64,000 bases of DNA from Rhodothermus profundi (lineage in GTDB: Bacteria; Bacteroidota; Rhodothermia; Rhodothermales; Rhodothermaceae): contig NZ_FRAU01000001.1 in the NCBI RefSeq assembly GCF_900142415.1, positions 248,001-312,000 on the forward strand, given 5' to 3'. The notes under the pieces were generated by a model, which saw nothing but the letters and a program-made list of their open reading frames with translations, made no database searches and had not been told where the DNA came from. Made by a program: the position numbers and the translations under genes. Each line of letters opens with the position of its first letter. Positions within the stretch are counted from its first letter, which is position 1. Of this stretch, positions 18,059 through 26,628 are shown one piece after another.

Positions 18059-18267
18059 TACTTGCAGGGTTTGTACCGATTTACGACGTTTTCGTTCTGC
18101 GCTGAAAATCAGCAGTTTGGCGTCGCTTTCCCCAGAAGAGAAGCCCAAGAGAAACGGCCAGGGAATAAGGCGCTATGCAGTGTAATGCACGGGTAACCCG
18201 TATCCTCCTGCAAGAAGAGTCTGCAGGAATTCCAGCTTTCTCTGCGCCGGAACACTATCCAAAAGTT

Positions 18268-18325
18268 GCAGGAAGGCTGGTGCGGGCAGCGCGTTGCCTG
18301 TAGAAAAGCCTCGGCCGAAAAAGCC
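18268..18325 (+). repeat. 58-bp direct repeat, copy B
   Basis: This is the second copy of the segment at 16987–17044 (55 of 58 identical). It lies between the antitoxin gene and the GT2 gene, in about 300 bp that otherwise hold nothing recognisable. Confidence 0.85.
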
Positions 18326-18475
18326 CGTAGAGAAAAAGCGTCTCCGGGGTGCCTGCTGCAGTTGCCGCGCTGCTTTTATTGCTGCACGTTCCCACCTGGC
18401 ACGGCTATTTCAGACCGACAACCTGCGCCCTAAACGCCGGTATAAGGGGCCGGTAGAAGCAACGACGTATGGGTT

Positions 18476-19522
18476 ATGCCATCGGCTCCTGTTGTTTCGG
18501 TCATTATTGTTTCCTGGAACGCACGGCATCTGCTGGAGCAGTGCCTTCCTTCGGTAGTAGCGACCAATTATCCTGCGCTGGAGATTATTCTGGCCGACAA
18601 CGGTTCTACCGACGGATCGGCCGAATGGGTGGCATCCGCTTTTCCATCGGTTCGAATCGTCCGTCATCCTGAAAACTGGGCTTTTTGTCGCGGCAATAAT
18701 GCAGCCATACCCCACGCTCATGGTCAGTATATCGTGCTGCTTAATAACGATGTAGAAGTCCCCCCCGACTGGCTCTGGCCCCTGGTGCGCCGGATGGAGA
18801 CTGATCCAACCATTGGCGCTGTGCAGCCCAAACTTCGCCAATACCACCGACGGACGCATTTCGAGTATGCCGGCGCGGCCGGTGGCTTTCTGGATCGCTT
18901 CGGCTACCCCTTCACGCGGGGTCGACTCTTTGACACAGTGGAACCAGACGAAGGCCAGTATGACGATCCCGGCCCTATTTTCTGGGCCACCGGCGCAGCC
19001 ATCATGCTTCGACGGGAGGCGCTGAGCCGCGTGGGCTTGCTCGACGAACACTTCGTGCTCCACATGGAGGAAATCGACCTGTGCTGGCGCTTGCAGCGGG
19101 CAGGTTACCGCATCGAACTGGTCCCCGAAAGCGTGGTCTACCACCTGGGGGGCAGCTCGCTTCCCCCTCATGATCCTCGAAAGACCTACTATAATTTTCG
19201 AAATAGCCTACTGCTCCTCTACAAGAACCTACCTCCTGCGGAGTGGCGCCGTACGTTTCCCGCCCGCATTCTTCTTGATGCATTGGCCTTGATGCGCTTT
19301 GTACTACTGGGTCGCTGGCGAGACGCGGCCGCTGTTATGCGTGCCTATCGGGATGCACATCGCATGCGTCATCTCTATGAAGCGCAGCGTCCTCTGGACG
19401 GAGCACCTGTCGTCCTTCCTCCTTACCGAGGCAGCGTTGCACTTGACTACTTCCTACGGCGGCGACGGCGCTTTCACGAACTGCCTGCCCACCGTTTCCT
19501 CAAGCCGTGGAAGAAGCGGTAA
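18476..19522 (+). CDS. glycosyltransferase family 2, rhamnosyltransferase-like
   Basis: The 348-residue protein has the GT-A fold start VVSVIIVSWNARHLLEQCLP, the nucleotide-binding IILADNGSTDGSAEWV, the DxD-type metal site in LLNNDVEVPP, and the acceptor region ATGAAIMLRREALSRVG with ED-like HMEEIDLCWRLQRAGYRI. It resembles enzymes that add rhamnose or similar sugars to surface glycans. It stands alone on the plus strand and its end overlaps the convergent EamA gene by 23 bp. It could serve the same polysaccharide as the AT-rich cluster, but its base composition matches the core genome. Confidence 0.9.
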   Translation: MPSAPVVSVIIVSWNARHLLEQCLPSVVATNYPALEIILADNGSTDGSAEWVASAFPSVRIVRHPENWAFCRGNNAAIPHAHGQYIVLLNNDVEVPPDWLWPLVRRMETDPTIGAVQPKLRQYHRRTHFEYAGAAGGFLDRFGYPFTRGRLFDTVEPDEGQYDDPGPIFWATGAAIMLRREALSRVGLLDEHFVLHMEEIDLCWRLQRAGYRIELVPESVVYHLGGSSLPPHDPRKTYYNFRNSLLLLYKNLPPAEWRRTFPARILLDALALMRFVLLGRWRDAAAVMRAYRDAHRMRHLYEAQRPLDGAPVVLPPYRGSVALDYFLRRRRRFHELPAHRFLKPWKKR

Positions 19523-20435
19523 GGTGCCGCTTTGCCGCCCATTGCTCATACTGCACAGCAAACGCCACGGCTACCAGCACCAGCACCATGCCGACAACCG
19601 ACAGACCTGGAGGCACCTCGTCAAACAGTAAATAAGCCAGCAGCGATGCCCCAACTGGTTCCAGCAATGAAAGTAACCCCAGCCAGGCAGCCGGAATGTA
19701 CTTTACGCTGTAGTTAAAAGAGCCATGCCCCAGAATCTGGGGTCCCAGTGCCATCAGCCCACAGAGTGCATAGAAGCGCAGACTGTAGCCCCAGAGGGGG
19801 ACTTCTAACAGCAACGCCGGCACAAGCGCCGTTAACGCTGCAGCCAGGTATAAAGGGAAGACATAAGCCAGCCACGAAGTTCGCTGCCGGACCACCCGGC
19901 CGATAAGCAGATATAAACTGACCAGCAGCGCGCCGCCAAGTGCCAGGGCATTGCCCAGGAGAGGCTGCGCGCCGGATTCCTGTCCTGCCTGATCTCCCCA
20001 GCCGATTAGCGCTGCGCCCACCACGGCCAGGCCTATCGCCGCTACGACAGGAAGCGCGAGCCGTTCTCCTAGTAGCCAGAATCCCAGCGCCGCTAAAAAG
20101 ACCGGGCTCAGGCAAACCAGCACCGACGCACTGGCTACCGAGGTGTAAAAAAGCGAGAGAATCCACACGACAAAGTGCAGACCGAGGAAGAGGCCGGCCA
20201 ATACTGTAAGTCCGGCTTCTCGTTTGGAAAGACGGTTAGCGCGCAGTTTGGGAAGAGCAAACGGCGCCAGCATGACAATGGCCAGCAGGGTGCGCCAGAC
20301 GGCTATCGCCAATCCGGACGCCTCTTCGCCGGCCCACCGCACCAGAATTGGACTGGCCGAAAAGCTGAGCAGCCCTAGGGCCAGAATGGGATAAACCCGA
20401 AAGGGGATATGTCGGCGGGTCATGCGGCGTTGCAT
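19500..20435 (-). CDS. EamA/DMT-family transporter
   Basis: This is a 311-residue membrane protein with two EamA-type halves, each made of several hydrophobic helices (for example VYPILALGLLSFSASPILVR and, in the second half, NALALGGALLVSLYLLIGR). Members export or import small metabolites; the substrate cannot be predicted. The gene starts right after the DUF4293 gene (1 bp between them), suggesting an operon, and overlaps the GT2 gene at its 3' end. A second ATG at 20423 is also possible. Confidence 0.88.
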   Translation of the reverse strand: MQRRMTRRHIPFRVYPILALGLLSFSASPILVRWAGEEASGLAIAVWRTLLAIVMLAPFALPKLRANRLSKREAGLTVLAGLFLGLHFVVWILSLFYTSVASASVLVCLSPVFLAALGFWLLGERLALPVVAAIGLAVVGAALIGWGDQAGQESGAQPLLGNALALGGALLVSLYLLIGRVVRQRTSWLAYVFPLYLAAALTALVPALLLEVPLWGYSLRFYALCGLMALGPQILGHGSFNYSVKYIPAAWLGLLSLLEPVGASLLAYLLFDEVPPGLSVVGMVLVLVAVAFAVQYEQWAAKRHLTASSTA

Positions 20436-20436
20436 C

Positions 20437-20862
20437 TCAGCGCAGCCGATCCATGGACCGGATCAGCGCAATGTCCCGTTCGATTCCTCGGCGAGCCAAC
20501 CAGAGCAACAGATAGGCCAGCACAGGCAGCCCGATCCACAGCACGCGATCCCATAGAATACCATCGGCGGTGCGCACTCCCAGACTGCCTCCCAGATACA
20601 GCCCTCCTAGGTACAGCAAGGCAAATAGCAGTACCCCCACCTGCTCGAAAACGACCAGCATGCGCTGGCGTTCAAGCTGACGGTACTGAAAGATGAGCAC
20701 CCCTGACGCTACCGCCAGCACCACCGCCAAACCCCGCGCTAGCGGTCCGATCCAGGCATAGGGGGCTGTTTCCAGCAATTGCCAGGGGCCCGGTGCCAGT
20801 CCTAATCCGAGTAGCGCCAGCCCTGCCAGCAACAGGTAGAGCGACTGTATGCGCTGAATCAT
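20437..20862 (-). CDS. DUF4293 family membrane protein
   Basis: The 141-residue protein begins MIQRIQSLYLLLAGLALLGL and ends DIALIRSMDRLR, both hallmarks of DUF4293, a family found in Bacteroidota and relatives. It has about four hydrophobic segments and no known function. It lies between the ExbD gene (72 bp upstream, with a terminator hairpin in the gap) and the EamA transporter (1 bp downstream). Confidence 0.85.
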   Translation of the reverse strand: MIQRIQSLYLLLAGLALLGLGLAPGPWQLLETAPYAWIGPLARGLAVVLAVASGVLIFQYRQLERQRMLVVFEQVGVLLFALLYLGGLYLGGSLGVRTADGILWDRVLWIGLPVLAYLLLWLARRGIERDIALIRSMDRLR

Positions 20863-20880
20863 GGTTGTGCTGCTGCATAG

Positions 20881-20906
20881 AAAAGCCCCGCCGAGGCAGG
20901 GCCTTT
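20881..20906 (-). terminator. probable terminator after the ExbB/ExbD genes
   Basis: On the minus strand a short imperfect GC-rich hairpin (AAGGCCCTGCC paired with GGCGGGGCTT) is followed by TTTTC. It lies about 28 bp past the exbD stop and just before DUF4293. The stem has a bulge and a mismatch and the T-run is short, so it may be leaky. Confidence 0.5.
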
Positions 20907-20933
20907 GACTGGTTATCGTTTCCGAAAGTGGCG

Positions 20934-21392
20934 TTACGATGCTGGAGCTTCCGGCCGTGCTGAATAGTTAATGCGCAGCGTCTGTGCTTCTCGCAGTTCC
21001 TGCTGCACGTCGTAGACCAGTTTCATCTTGGCATCCTGGTCAATACGCAGCGATACGATTAGTTTGGGCTGCTCCAGCAGCTTATTGTACATGATGGTAC
21101 GAATCAACGTAAGATCGTCGATCAGCGCGTCATCGATCTGAACCCTCGTTTCACCCAGCCGGCCATCGGGCAGCTTTCGAGGGCCAATGTAGACATAGGT
21201 AAGCAGACGTTTCTGGTCAATCTTGGTCAGCGCTTCGGCCCGTGGCAGGAGCGTCCGCACCTGCACGGTCGTCTCCCGCAACACCGTACTGACCATAAAG
21301 AAGATCAACAGCATGAAGATAATGTCCGGGAGCGAAGCCGTTGGAATCGTCTGCTTCGTTTCTGCCTTCTTTTTAAAGTGCTGCGAAGCCAT
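20934..21392 (-). CDS. ExbD/TolR-family protein 1
   Basis: The 152-residue protein has a short cytoplasmic N-terminus, one membrane helix carrying the conserved ion-channel aspartate (PDIIFMLLIFFMVST, Asp23), and a periplasmic domain. With ExbB it would use the proton gradient to energise outer-membrane transport. It is the second of two adjacent exbD genes and starts 15 bp after the first. The domain is longer than in minimal ExbD and the C-terminus (RINYSARPEAPAS) is unusual, so it may have a specialised partner. Confidence 0.9.
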   Translation of the reverse strand: MASQHFKKKAETKQTIPTASLPDIIFMLLIFFMVSTVLRETTVQVRTLLPRAEALTKIDQKRLLTYVYIGPRKLPDGRLGETRVQIDDALIDDLTLIRTIMYNKLLEQPKLIVSLRIDQDAKMKLVYDVQQELREAQTLRINYSARPEAPAS

Positions 21393-21407
21393 TGTTCAGG
21401 GGGATGC

Positions 21408-21962
21408 TTAACAGTCCGGTTCTGCTACCGAAATCTGAGCCGGGATGATTTTGCGAATCTGGTTTTCGTCGTCTGGTCCCAGCGTAGCTCGATACGCATT
21501 GTAGTTCGGATAGCCCAGTTTCCGAGCCTCTGCATTCCAGAGCTCAAAATAGGCCATCCAGACCTCGTCGAGCACCTGGATATAGGTGTTATAGGAAGTC
21601 TCGCAGTCGGTCTTGATAGAAACGACCGCTTTCTGTGGGCTTTCGGCGTAGTTAGGATCGACGCCGTTATTGGTTATGTGCTTTTTAACCTCCTCACGAA
21701 TCTGGTGAATCGAAGCGGGCTGATCTTCAATCAGCACCTGCCCCTGCGCATTAACCAGAATCTTGAGCATGTTGCGCTCCCGCACCGGAGGGGGTTCCTG
21801 ATCCTCCTCCAGCTTGGGCGGCAAGGTCATCCCAATGCCCGTATCTACATCAATTGTCGTAGTTACCAGGAAGAAGATCAATAGCAGGAATGCAATATCC
21901 GCCATGGAAGCCGTAGGGATCTCTGCTTCCTGGCGCTTTTTCTTCTTCAGCAGCCCGGCCAT
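21408..21962 (-). CDS. ExbD/TolR-family protein 2
   Basis: The 184-residue protein has the same layout as its neighbour: a basic N-terminus, one helix with the conserved aspartate (MADIAFLLLIFFLVTTT, Asp22) and a periplasmic domain. That domain has a 60-residue extension rich in aromatic and charged residues (VWMAYFELWNAEARKLGYPN) seen in Bacteroidota ExbD paralogues. Two different ExbD proteins next to one ExbB suggest a mixed stator complex. The start follows the small membrane protein gene by 15 bp. Confidence 0.9.
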   Translation of the reverse strand: MAGLLKKKKRQEAEIPTASMADIAFLLLIFFLVTTTIDVDTGIGMTLPPKLEEDQEPPPVRERNMLKILVNAQGQVLIEDQPASIHQIREEVKKHITNNGVDPNYAESPQKAVVSIKTDCETSYNTYIQVLDEVWMAYFELWNAEARKLGYPNYNAYRATLGPDDENQIRKIIPAQISVAEPDC

Positions 21963-21977
21963 GACCGTATGCCCCGT

Positions 21978-22253
21978 TTAGAAGGTAAACATGTTACGCA
22001 ACCCTGAAAGCAGCAGGGCCACTGCAGTAAGTGCGAACATCACCAGTACGGTGGTCACTCCGGCTTCAGCCCAGCTTCCAGTGGTAAACCCTAGCACCAC
22101 CATAAGCAGCCCCGGGAGCACAACGATCAGCATGGAAACAGGGCTGATCTTACCATAGGTCAGGTTGCGCAGGCCAAAGATTACCTGCGCCACAAGCCCC
22201 AGCCCCATCAGAATCAGGGCTGCCCAGATGGCCAGCGGAACAATGTTCTCCAT
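21978..22253 (-). CDS. small three-helix membrane protein between exbB and exbD
   Basis: This 91-residue protein consists almost wholly of three hydrophobic segments (IVPLAIWAALILMGLGLVAQ; MLIVVLPGLLMVVLGF; TVLVMFALTAVALLLSGL) joined by short loops. I do not recognise a named family. Its place between ExbB (42 bp upstream) and ExbD (15 bp downstream), on the same strand, suggests that it is an accessory part of the same membrane complex. No catalytic motif is visible. Confidence 0.75.
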   Translation of the reverse strand: MENIVPLAIWAALILMGLGLVAQVIFGLRNLTYGKISPVSMLIVVLPGLLMVVLGFTTGSWAEAGVTTVLVMFALTAVALLLSGLRNMFTF

Positions 22254-22295
22254 TGCTGCACGTTCGCTTTTTCTTCAAGAAAGTTCCAGGTATAC

Positions 22296-23027
22296 TCAGG
22301 ACTGTTTAGGAGCCTCCGCTTTCTCCTCGGAAGCCGCCGTTAGCGGACGCCCGGCCTGCATCAACACGAGCGAGTCAATCAACTCAATCGACGCCTCTTC
22401 CATATCCACTACAATGCGGTCAATTTTCGAAACCGCATAGTTGTAGAAGAACTGCAGAATGATCGCCGTAATCAGACCGAAAACGGTCGTCAGCAGCGCC
22501 ACCTTGATACCTCCGGCCACCAGGCTGGGCGAGATGTCACCGGCCTGTTCGATGGCATCAAATGCCTGCACCATGCCCACTACCGTGCCAAGGAAACCAA
22601 ACATTGGAGCCAGTGAGATAAACAGCGACAGCCAGACCAGCCCGCGCTCCAGAAAGCTCATTTCAATGGAGCCGTACGACACAATGGCCTTTTCAACAGC
22701 CTCAATTCCTTCGTCAGCCCGCAACAGACCGGCCTGAAATACCGAAGCAACTGGTCCCCGCGTCTTTGCACAAACCTCTTCAGCCGCCTGAATGCCGCCT
22801 TCTTCCAGCGCCTTCTTTACCTGTAAGATGAACTTGCGCGTGTTGATATCGGCCAGGTTCAGGGTAATGATTCGCTCAAAAGCAATCGCCAGACCGATAA
22901 TCAGGGAAACCAAGACCGGCCACATGAAGTCGCCGCCTTCATTGAAGCGCTGGACCAGCACGTTAATGAATCCTTCTTCTCCGGCGACGGCCTGAGGCAG
23001 CATCAGCAGCAGGCTCAGCAGTTCCAT
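22296..23027 (-). CDS. ExbB/TolQ/MotA-family proton channel protein
   Basis: The 243-residue protein has the MotA/TolQ/ExbB layout: an N-terminal signal-anchor-like helix, a second helix (MWPVLVSLIIGLAIAFERII), a cytoplasmic domain, and two C-terminal helices (APMFGFLGTVVGMVQAF; VALLTTVFGLITAIILQFF) with the conserved GFLGTVVGM and T residues that line the proton path. A strong AGGAGG lies just upstream of the ATG. It is the first gene of the exbB–small protein–exbD–exbD group. No tonB gene is in the group. Confidence 0.93.
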   Translation of the reverse strand: MELLSLLLMLPQAVAGEEGFINVLVQRFNEGGDFMWPVLVSLIIGLAIAFERIITLNLADINTRKFILQVKKALEEGGIQAAEEVCAKTRGPVASVFQAGLLRADEGIEAVEKAIVSYGSIEMSFLERGLVWLSLFISLAPMFGFLGTVVGMVQAFDAIEQAGDISPSLVAGGIKVALLTTVFGLITAIILQFFYNYAVSKIDRIVVDMEEASIELIDSLVLMQAGRPLTAASEEKAEAPKQS

Positions 23028-23145
23028 GGACGGTTTCCTCCTTGGTTCTCGTTTGTACGATTACACCCTCGTTTTGCAAACATTGCCTGCCCCCAACAGG
23101 GCCAGCATTGGATGCGAGCCATATTACCGAATTTCTTTCGCAGAG

Positions 23146-24825
23146 TCAATCCCGAAGCAAACGTAGACGCTCTTTGTAGCGCTGATCCAGCGCAGCAGCC
23201 TGCTCCCACAAACGCTGCGCCTCTCTCAGCGTAGTATCTATCGCGTGATACACCGGGTAACGCGCCCGCGGTCCAAACAAGCGCACCGCCAACTGCGCCT
23301 TCAGCAGCGTGCGCAGCACCTTCCAGTCGGTCTGCCACCGCTCCTCTGTAAAACGCAACGCCGCCGGCTCATCTCGAGCACCCCCGAACTGAAAACCGTT
23401 TTCCTCCAAAAAATTGTAAAAATCCCGCCGCATAGCCGACCCCGGTTGATAAACTTTCACAAAAGTTTCTTCCTGACGCGCCCATCGTTGCCGTAGCTGC
23501 GCCCCGTACCGATCAAACCAGCGCCAGATAAAGCGCTGGTCGAGGTTCCGCCGCAGCACGGCCTGCACGAGCGGCGAAAGCGTATCGGGCGGAACCAGAT
23601 AGTCTGGCAAAATGCCCCCTCCGCCCAAAACAACACGCCCCCCATCGGTGTAGTAGCGAAGCGAATCAGGCACTTCAGCAAGGATCTCCTCAACACTTCG
23701 CGTTACATCCTGAGCAGCACGCCGCCAATGGGCTGCATAATAATCCTGGCGGCTTCCCCGATAAGGAGTCTGAATCAGCCGCCCCGAAGGCGTATAGAAG
23801 CGCGCGACGGTCAGCCGCAACGCACTGCCATCAGGAAGATAAATCTGTTGCTGCACAAGCCCTTTGCCAAAGGTGCGCCGTCCCACCAGCAAGGCCCGGT
23901 CATGATCCTGCAACGCCCCCGCCACAATCTCACTGGCCGAAGCCGTGCGCTCATTGACCAACACGATAAGCGGACCAGTTTCAAACAGCCCACCGGGACG
24001 AGCACGCCAGCTTGCTTGATACTCAGGACGTCGTCCTTTCTGACATACAATGAGCTGATCATCCCCCAGCAACTCGTCGGCCACCTGAACGGCCACCTCC
24101 AGATACCCTCCACTGTTGTTGCGCAAGTCGAGCACCAATCGCTCCATTCCCTGCTGTCTCAAGCGACGCAACGCCTGCACAACCTCCCGGTGCGTCGTGC
24201 GAGCAAACCGATTGATTTTAAGATAGCCGGTTTGCTCGTCAAGCATATAGGCGGCGTCAACTGTATGGAGCGGAATGCGGTCGCGCGTGATTGTAAACTC
24301 CAGAGGTTCTGGCACGCCCGGGCGCCGCACCGTTACGCGAACCTGCGTCCCCCGCGGCCCCTTAAGCGTGCGCTGCACCTGTTCATGCGTAAAGCCTATC
24401 GCGCTGGCGTCATTAATGGCCACAATCCGATCTCCGGCCAATAATCCCGCTTGATCACTGGGACCTCCCGGAATCACGCTCTGGACGGCTATGGTATCCT
24501 GGCCGTCTGGCCCAGGCAGTAACTCATACGTGATACCGATCCCTTCAAAGGATCCGTCGAAGCTCTCCTGCATGCGGCGCATCTCGGCCGCCGAAAGGTA
24601 GACAGAGTGCGGATCCAGTCGCGAAAGCATTCCTCTGATGGCACGCTCTGTCAATCGAGCGGAATCGACAGGGTCCACGTAGCGTTGCTGCACGATCAGA
24701 AAGACTTCCTGCAACTTATGGAACGCACGACGGGCCGGATTGCTTGAAAAGACCGCCCCCATCTGAAACCCCAGCGCCACTCCCCCCAGTAGCAGCGCCA
24801 GACCATAGGGCAGAAACCGACGCAT
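23146..24825 (-). CDS. S41 C-terminal processing peptidase (CtpA/Prc type)
   Basis: The 559-residue protein has an N-terminal signal anchor (about residues 5–27), an S41 N-terminal region, a PDZ domain (about 85–170, GIGITYELL…VIPGGPSDQAGLLAGDRIV) and the serine peptidase domain. The catalytic pair is visible: Ser298 in TASASEI and Lys321 in RTFGKGLV. It would cleave periplasmic proteins near their C-termini. I chose the ATG at 24825, which begins a clean signal anchor; the frame extends to 24918. It sits 118 bp upstream of exbB and is divergent from the PolX-like gene. Confidence 0.93.
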   Translation of the reverse strand: MRRFLPYGLALLLGGVALGFQMGAVFSSNPARRAFHKLQEVFLIVQQRYVDPVDSARLTERAIRGMLSRLDPHSVYLSAAEMRRMQESFDGSFEGIGITYELLPGPDGQDTIAVQSVIPGGPSDQAGLLAGDRIVAINDASAIGFTHEQVQRTLKGPRGTQVRVTVRRPGVPEPLEFTITRDRIPLHTVDAAYMLDEQTGYLKINRFARTTHREVVQALRRLRQQGMERLVLDLRNNSGGYLEVAVQVADELLGDDQLIVCQKGRRPEYQASWRARPGGLFETGPLIVLVNERTASASEIVAGALQDHDRALLVGRRTFGKGLVQQQIYLPDGSALRLTVARFYTPSGRLIQTPYRGSRQDYYAAHWRRAAQDVTRSVEEILAEVPDSLRYYTDGGRVVLGGGGILPDYLVPPDTLSPLVQAVLRRNLDQRFIWRWFDRYGAQLRQRWARQEETFVKVYQPGSAMRRDFYNFLEENGFQFGGARDEPAALRFTEERWQTDWKVLRTLLKAQLAVRLFGPRARYPVYHAIDTTLREAQRLWEQAAALDQRYKERLRLLRD

Positions 24826-24950
24826 AGATTTGCCGTAGCGCCCGGGAAGTTTTTGAACACAGATGATCTTACCCCACCTTCGGAGCTGAGGATCCGGTTT
24901 TTCTTTTCTCAAACACAACCGTAATTTGTGCGCACAAGCGTTGTGTACCT

Positions 24951-26627
24951 ATGGAAAACCACGAAGTAGCTCGCCTGCTCCGTGAAACGGCACGGCTGCT
25001 GGAACTGCGCGGTGAAAATCCGTTTCGCATTCGGGCGTATGAGCAGGCTGCCGAAGCGATTGAACAACTGGAAGATTCGGTTGCCGAACGAGTGCGCCGG
25101 GGCACCCTCACCGAGATTCCCGGCATCGGCCGAGGCCTGGCCGCTCAGATTCAGGAACTGGTTGAACGAGGCTCCTCGGAAGTTTTGGAGCGTCTTCGAC
25201 AGGAATTGCCCCCGGGCCTCCTGGAGCTTCTGACCCTGAAAGGTCTTGGTCCCCAACGCGTACGGCAACTCTGGCAGCTACTGGGCATTACCTCGCTCGA
25301 TGAGCTGGAAGCGGCCTTACGCGAGGGGCGGCTCAATCAACTCAAAGGCTTCGGGCCTCGCCTGCGCGAACGGCTGTTACGCGAACTGACCCTGCGCCGC
25401 CACTATCGCACCCTGCGGCTGCTGGCGCAGGTGTCTCCCATCGCTGATGAGCTCCTGACGCGCCTGCGCCAGCACCCAGGCGTGCAACGCGCTGAACAAG
25501 CTGGCGCGATCCGACGCCTGCATGAAGTAGTGGACTGTATCGAACTGGTAGTAGCCGGCCCTCTGGAAGCGGTGCAGCAGGTCTTTGCCCTTCCGCATCA
25601 ACGGACCGGACCGCACGGCGAAACGCTCCTGGAAGGCACGCTGCCAGACGGATTCCCTATCCGCTTGATTCTAACTACTCCGGATGCTTTTGGCACCACC
25701 CTCTGGTGGTATACTGGTTCAGCGGCCCACTGCCAGGCATTTGTGCAAGCGTATGGCCCACCCACCCCATGTTCCGAGGAAACAGCTGTCTATGAGCAAG
25801 CTGGCCTGCCATTTATTCCGCCCGAACTGCGTGAAAACCAGGGCGAACTGGAGGCGGCTGCACACAACGCCCTGCCTTCCTTAATCACCCAGCGCGACCT
25901 CCAGGGTGTGCTCCATAACCACTCCACGTACAGCGATGGTCGCCACACCCTCCGGGAAATGGCCGAAGCCGCCTACCATCGAGGCTATCATTACTTTGGC
26001 ATTGGAGACCACAGCCAGTCGCTTACCATTGCCCGTGGTCTCTCCATTACTGAAGTGCATCGCCAGCAACAAGAAATTCGCGCGTTAAATGAAGCACTGG
26101 CGGCGCGCAACTTCCGCATTCTCAGCGGCACCGAATGCGACATTTTGCCCGACGGAACGCTGGACTATCCCGACGAGGTATTGGCAGGCTTCGATTATGT
26201 GGTAGCTAGCGTGCATACCCGGCTGGACATGGACGAAAAAACGGCCACCGAACGTATCCTGCGCGCCCTGCGCAATCCGCACGTCACCATACTGGGACAC
26301 CCGACCGGCCGCCTGCTCCTTCGGCGAGAAGGCTACCCCCTGGACTGGTCCCGTATAATTGATGCCTGCGCCACGTACCAGGTAGCTATTGAACTCAACG
26401 CCAACCCCCAGCGGCTTGATATCGACTGGCGGCGCATTCGTATGGCCACTGCGGCCGGTGTCCCCATCGTAATCAACCCGGACGCCCATGCCATCGAAGA
26501 ACTGGACTATGTGCGATGGGGCGTTGCTATGGCCCGCAAGGGCTGGTTGACGCCCGATGCCTGCCTGAACACGCGCGAACTGGACGAGCTGATCGCCTGG
26601 TTCCAACAACGTCGTCCCCGCACCTGA
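24951..26627 (+). CDS. polX: PolX-family protein with intact PHP domain but degenerate polymerase site
   Basis: The 558-residue protein has the PolX order: helix-hairpin-helix N-domain (ENPFRIRAYEQAA, EIPGIGRGLA, LKGLGPQRV), a polymerase-X palm (about 160–265) and a C-terminal PHP domain (about 318–558; LHNHSTYSDG, GIGDHSQSL, GTECDILPDG, VASVHTR, NPDAH). PHP metal ligands look present. In the palm, the usual G-S-x-R-R…G-D-x-D reads GAIRR…VDCIEL, so the two catalytic Asp become Cys196 and Glu198. The third Asp aligns with Arg238, before DAFGTTLWWYTGS. Nucleotide transfer is therefore doubtful, whereas the phosphoesterase or 3'–5' exonuclease role may remain. It is followed directly by the acylase-family gene. 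Confidence 0.9.
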   Translation: MENHEVARLLRETARLLELRGENPFRIRAYEQAAEAIEQLEDSVAERVRRGTLTEIPGIGRGLAAQIQELVERGSSEVLERLRQELPPGLLELLTLKGLGPQRVRQLWQLLGITSLDELEAALREGRLNQLKGFGPRLRERLLRELTLRRHYRTLRLLAQVSPIADELLTRLRQHPGVQRAEQAGAIRRLHEVVDCIELVVAGPLEAVQQVFALPHQRTGPHGETLLEGTLPDGFPIRLILTTPDAFGTTLWWYTGSAAHCQAFVQAYGPPTPCSEETAVYEQAGLPFIPPELRENQGELEAAAHNALPSLITQRDLQGVLHNHSTYSDGRHTLREMAEAAYHRGYHYFGIGDHSQSLTIARGLSITEVHRQQQEIRALNEALAARNFRILSGTECDILPDGTLDYPDEVLAGFDYVVASVHTRLDMDEKTATERILRALRNPHVTILGHPTGRLLLRREGYPLDWSRIIDACATYQVAIELNANPQRLDIDWRRIRMATAAGVPIVINPDAHAIEELDYVRWGVAMARKGWLTPDACLNTRELDELIAWFQQRRPRT

Positions 26628-26628
26628 T

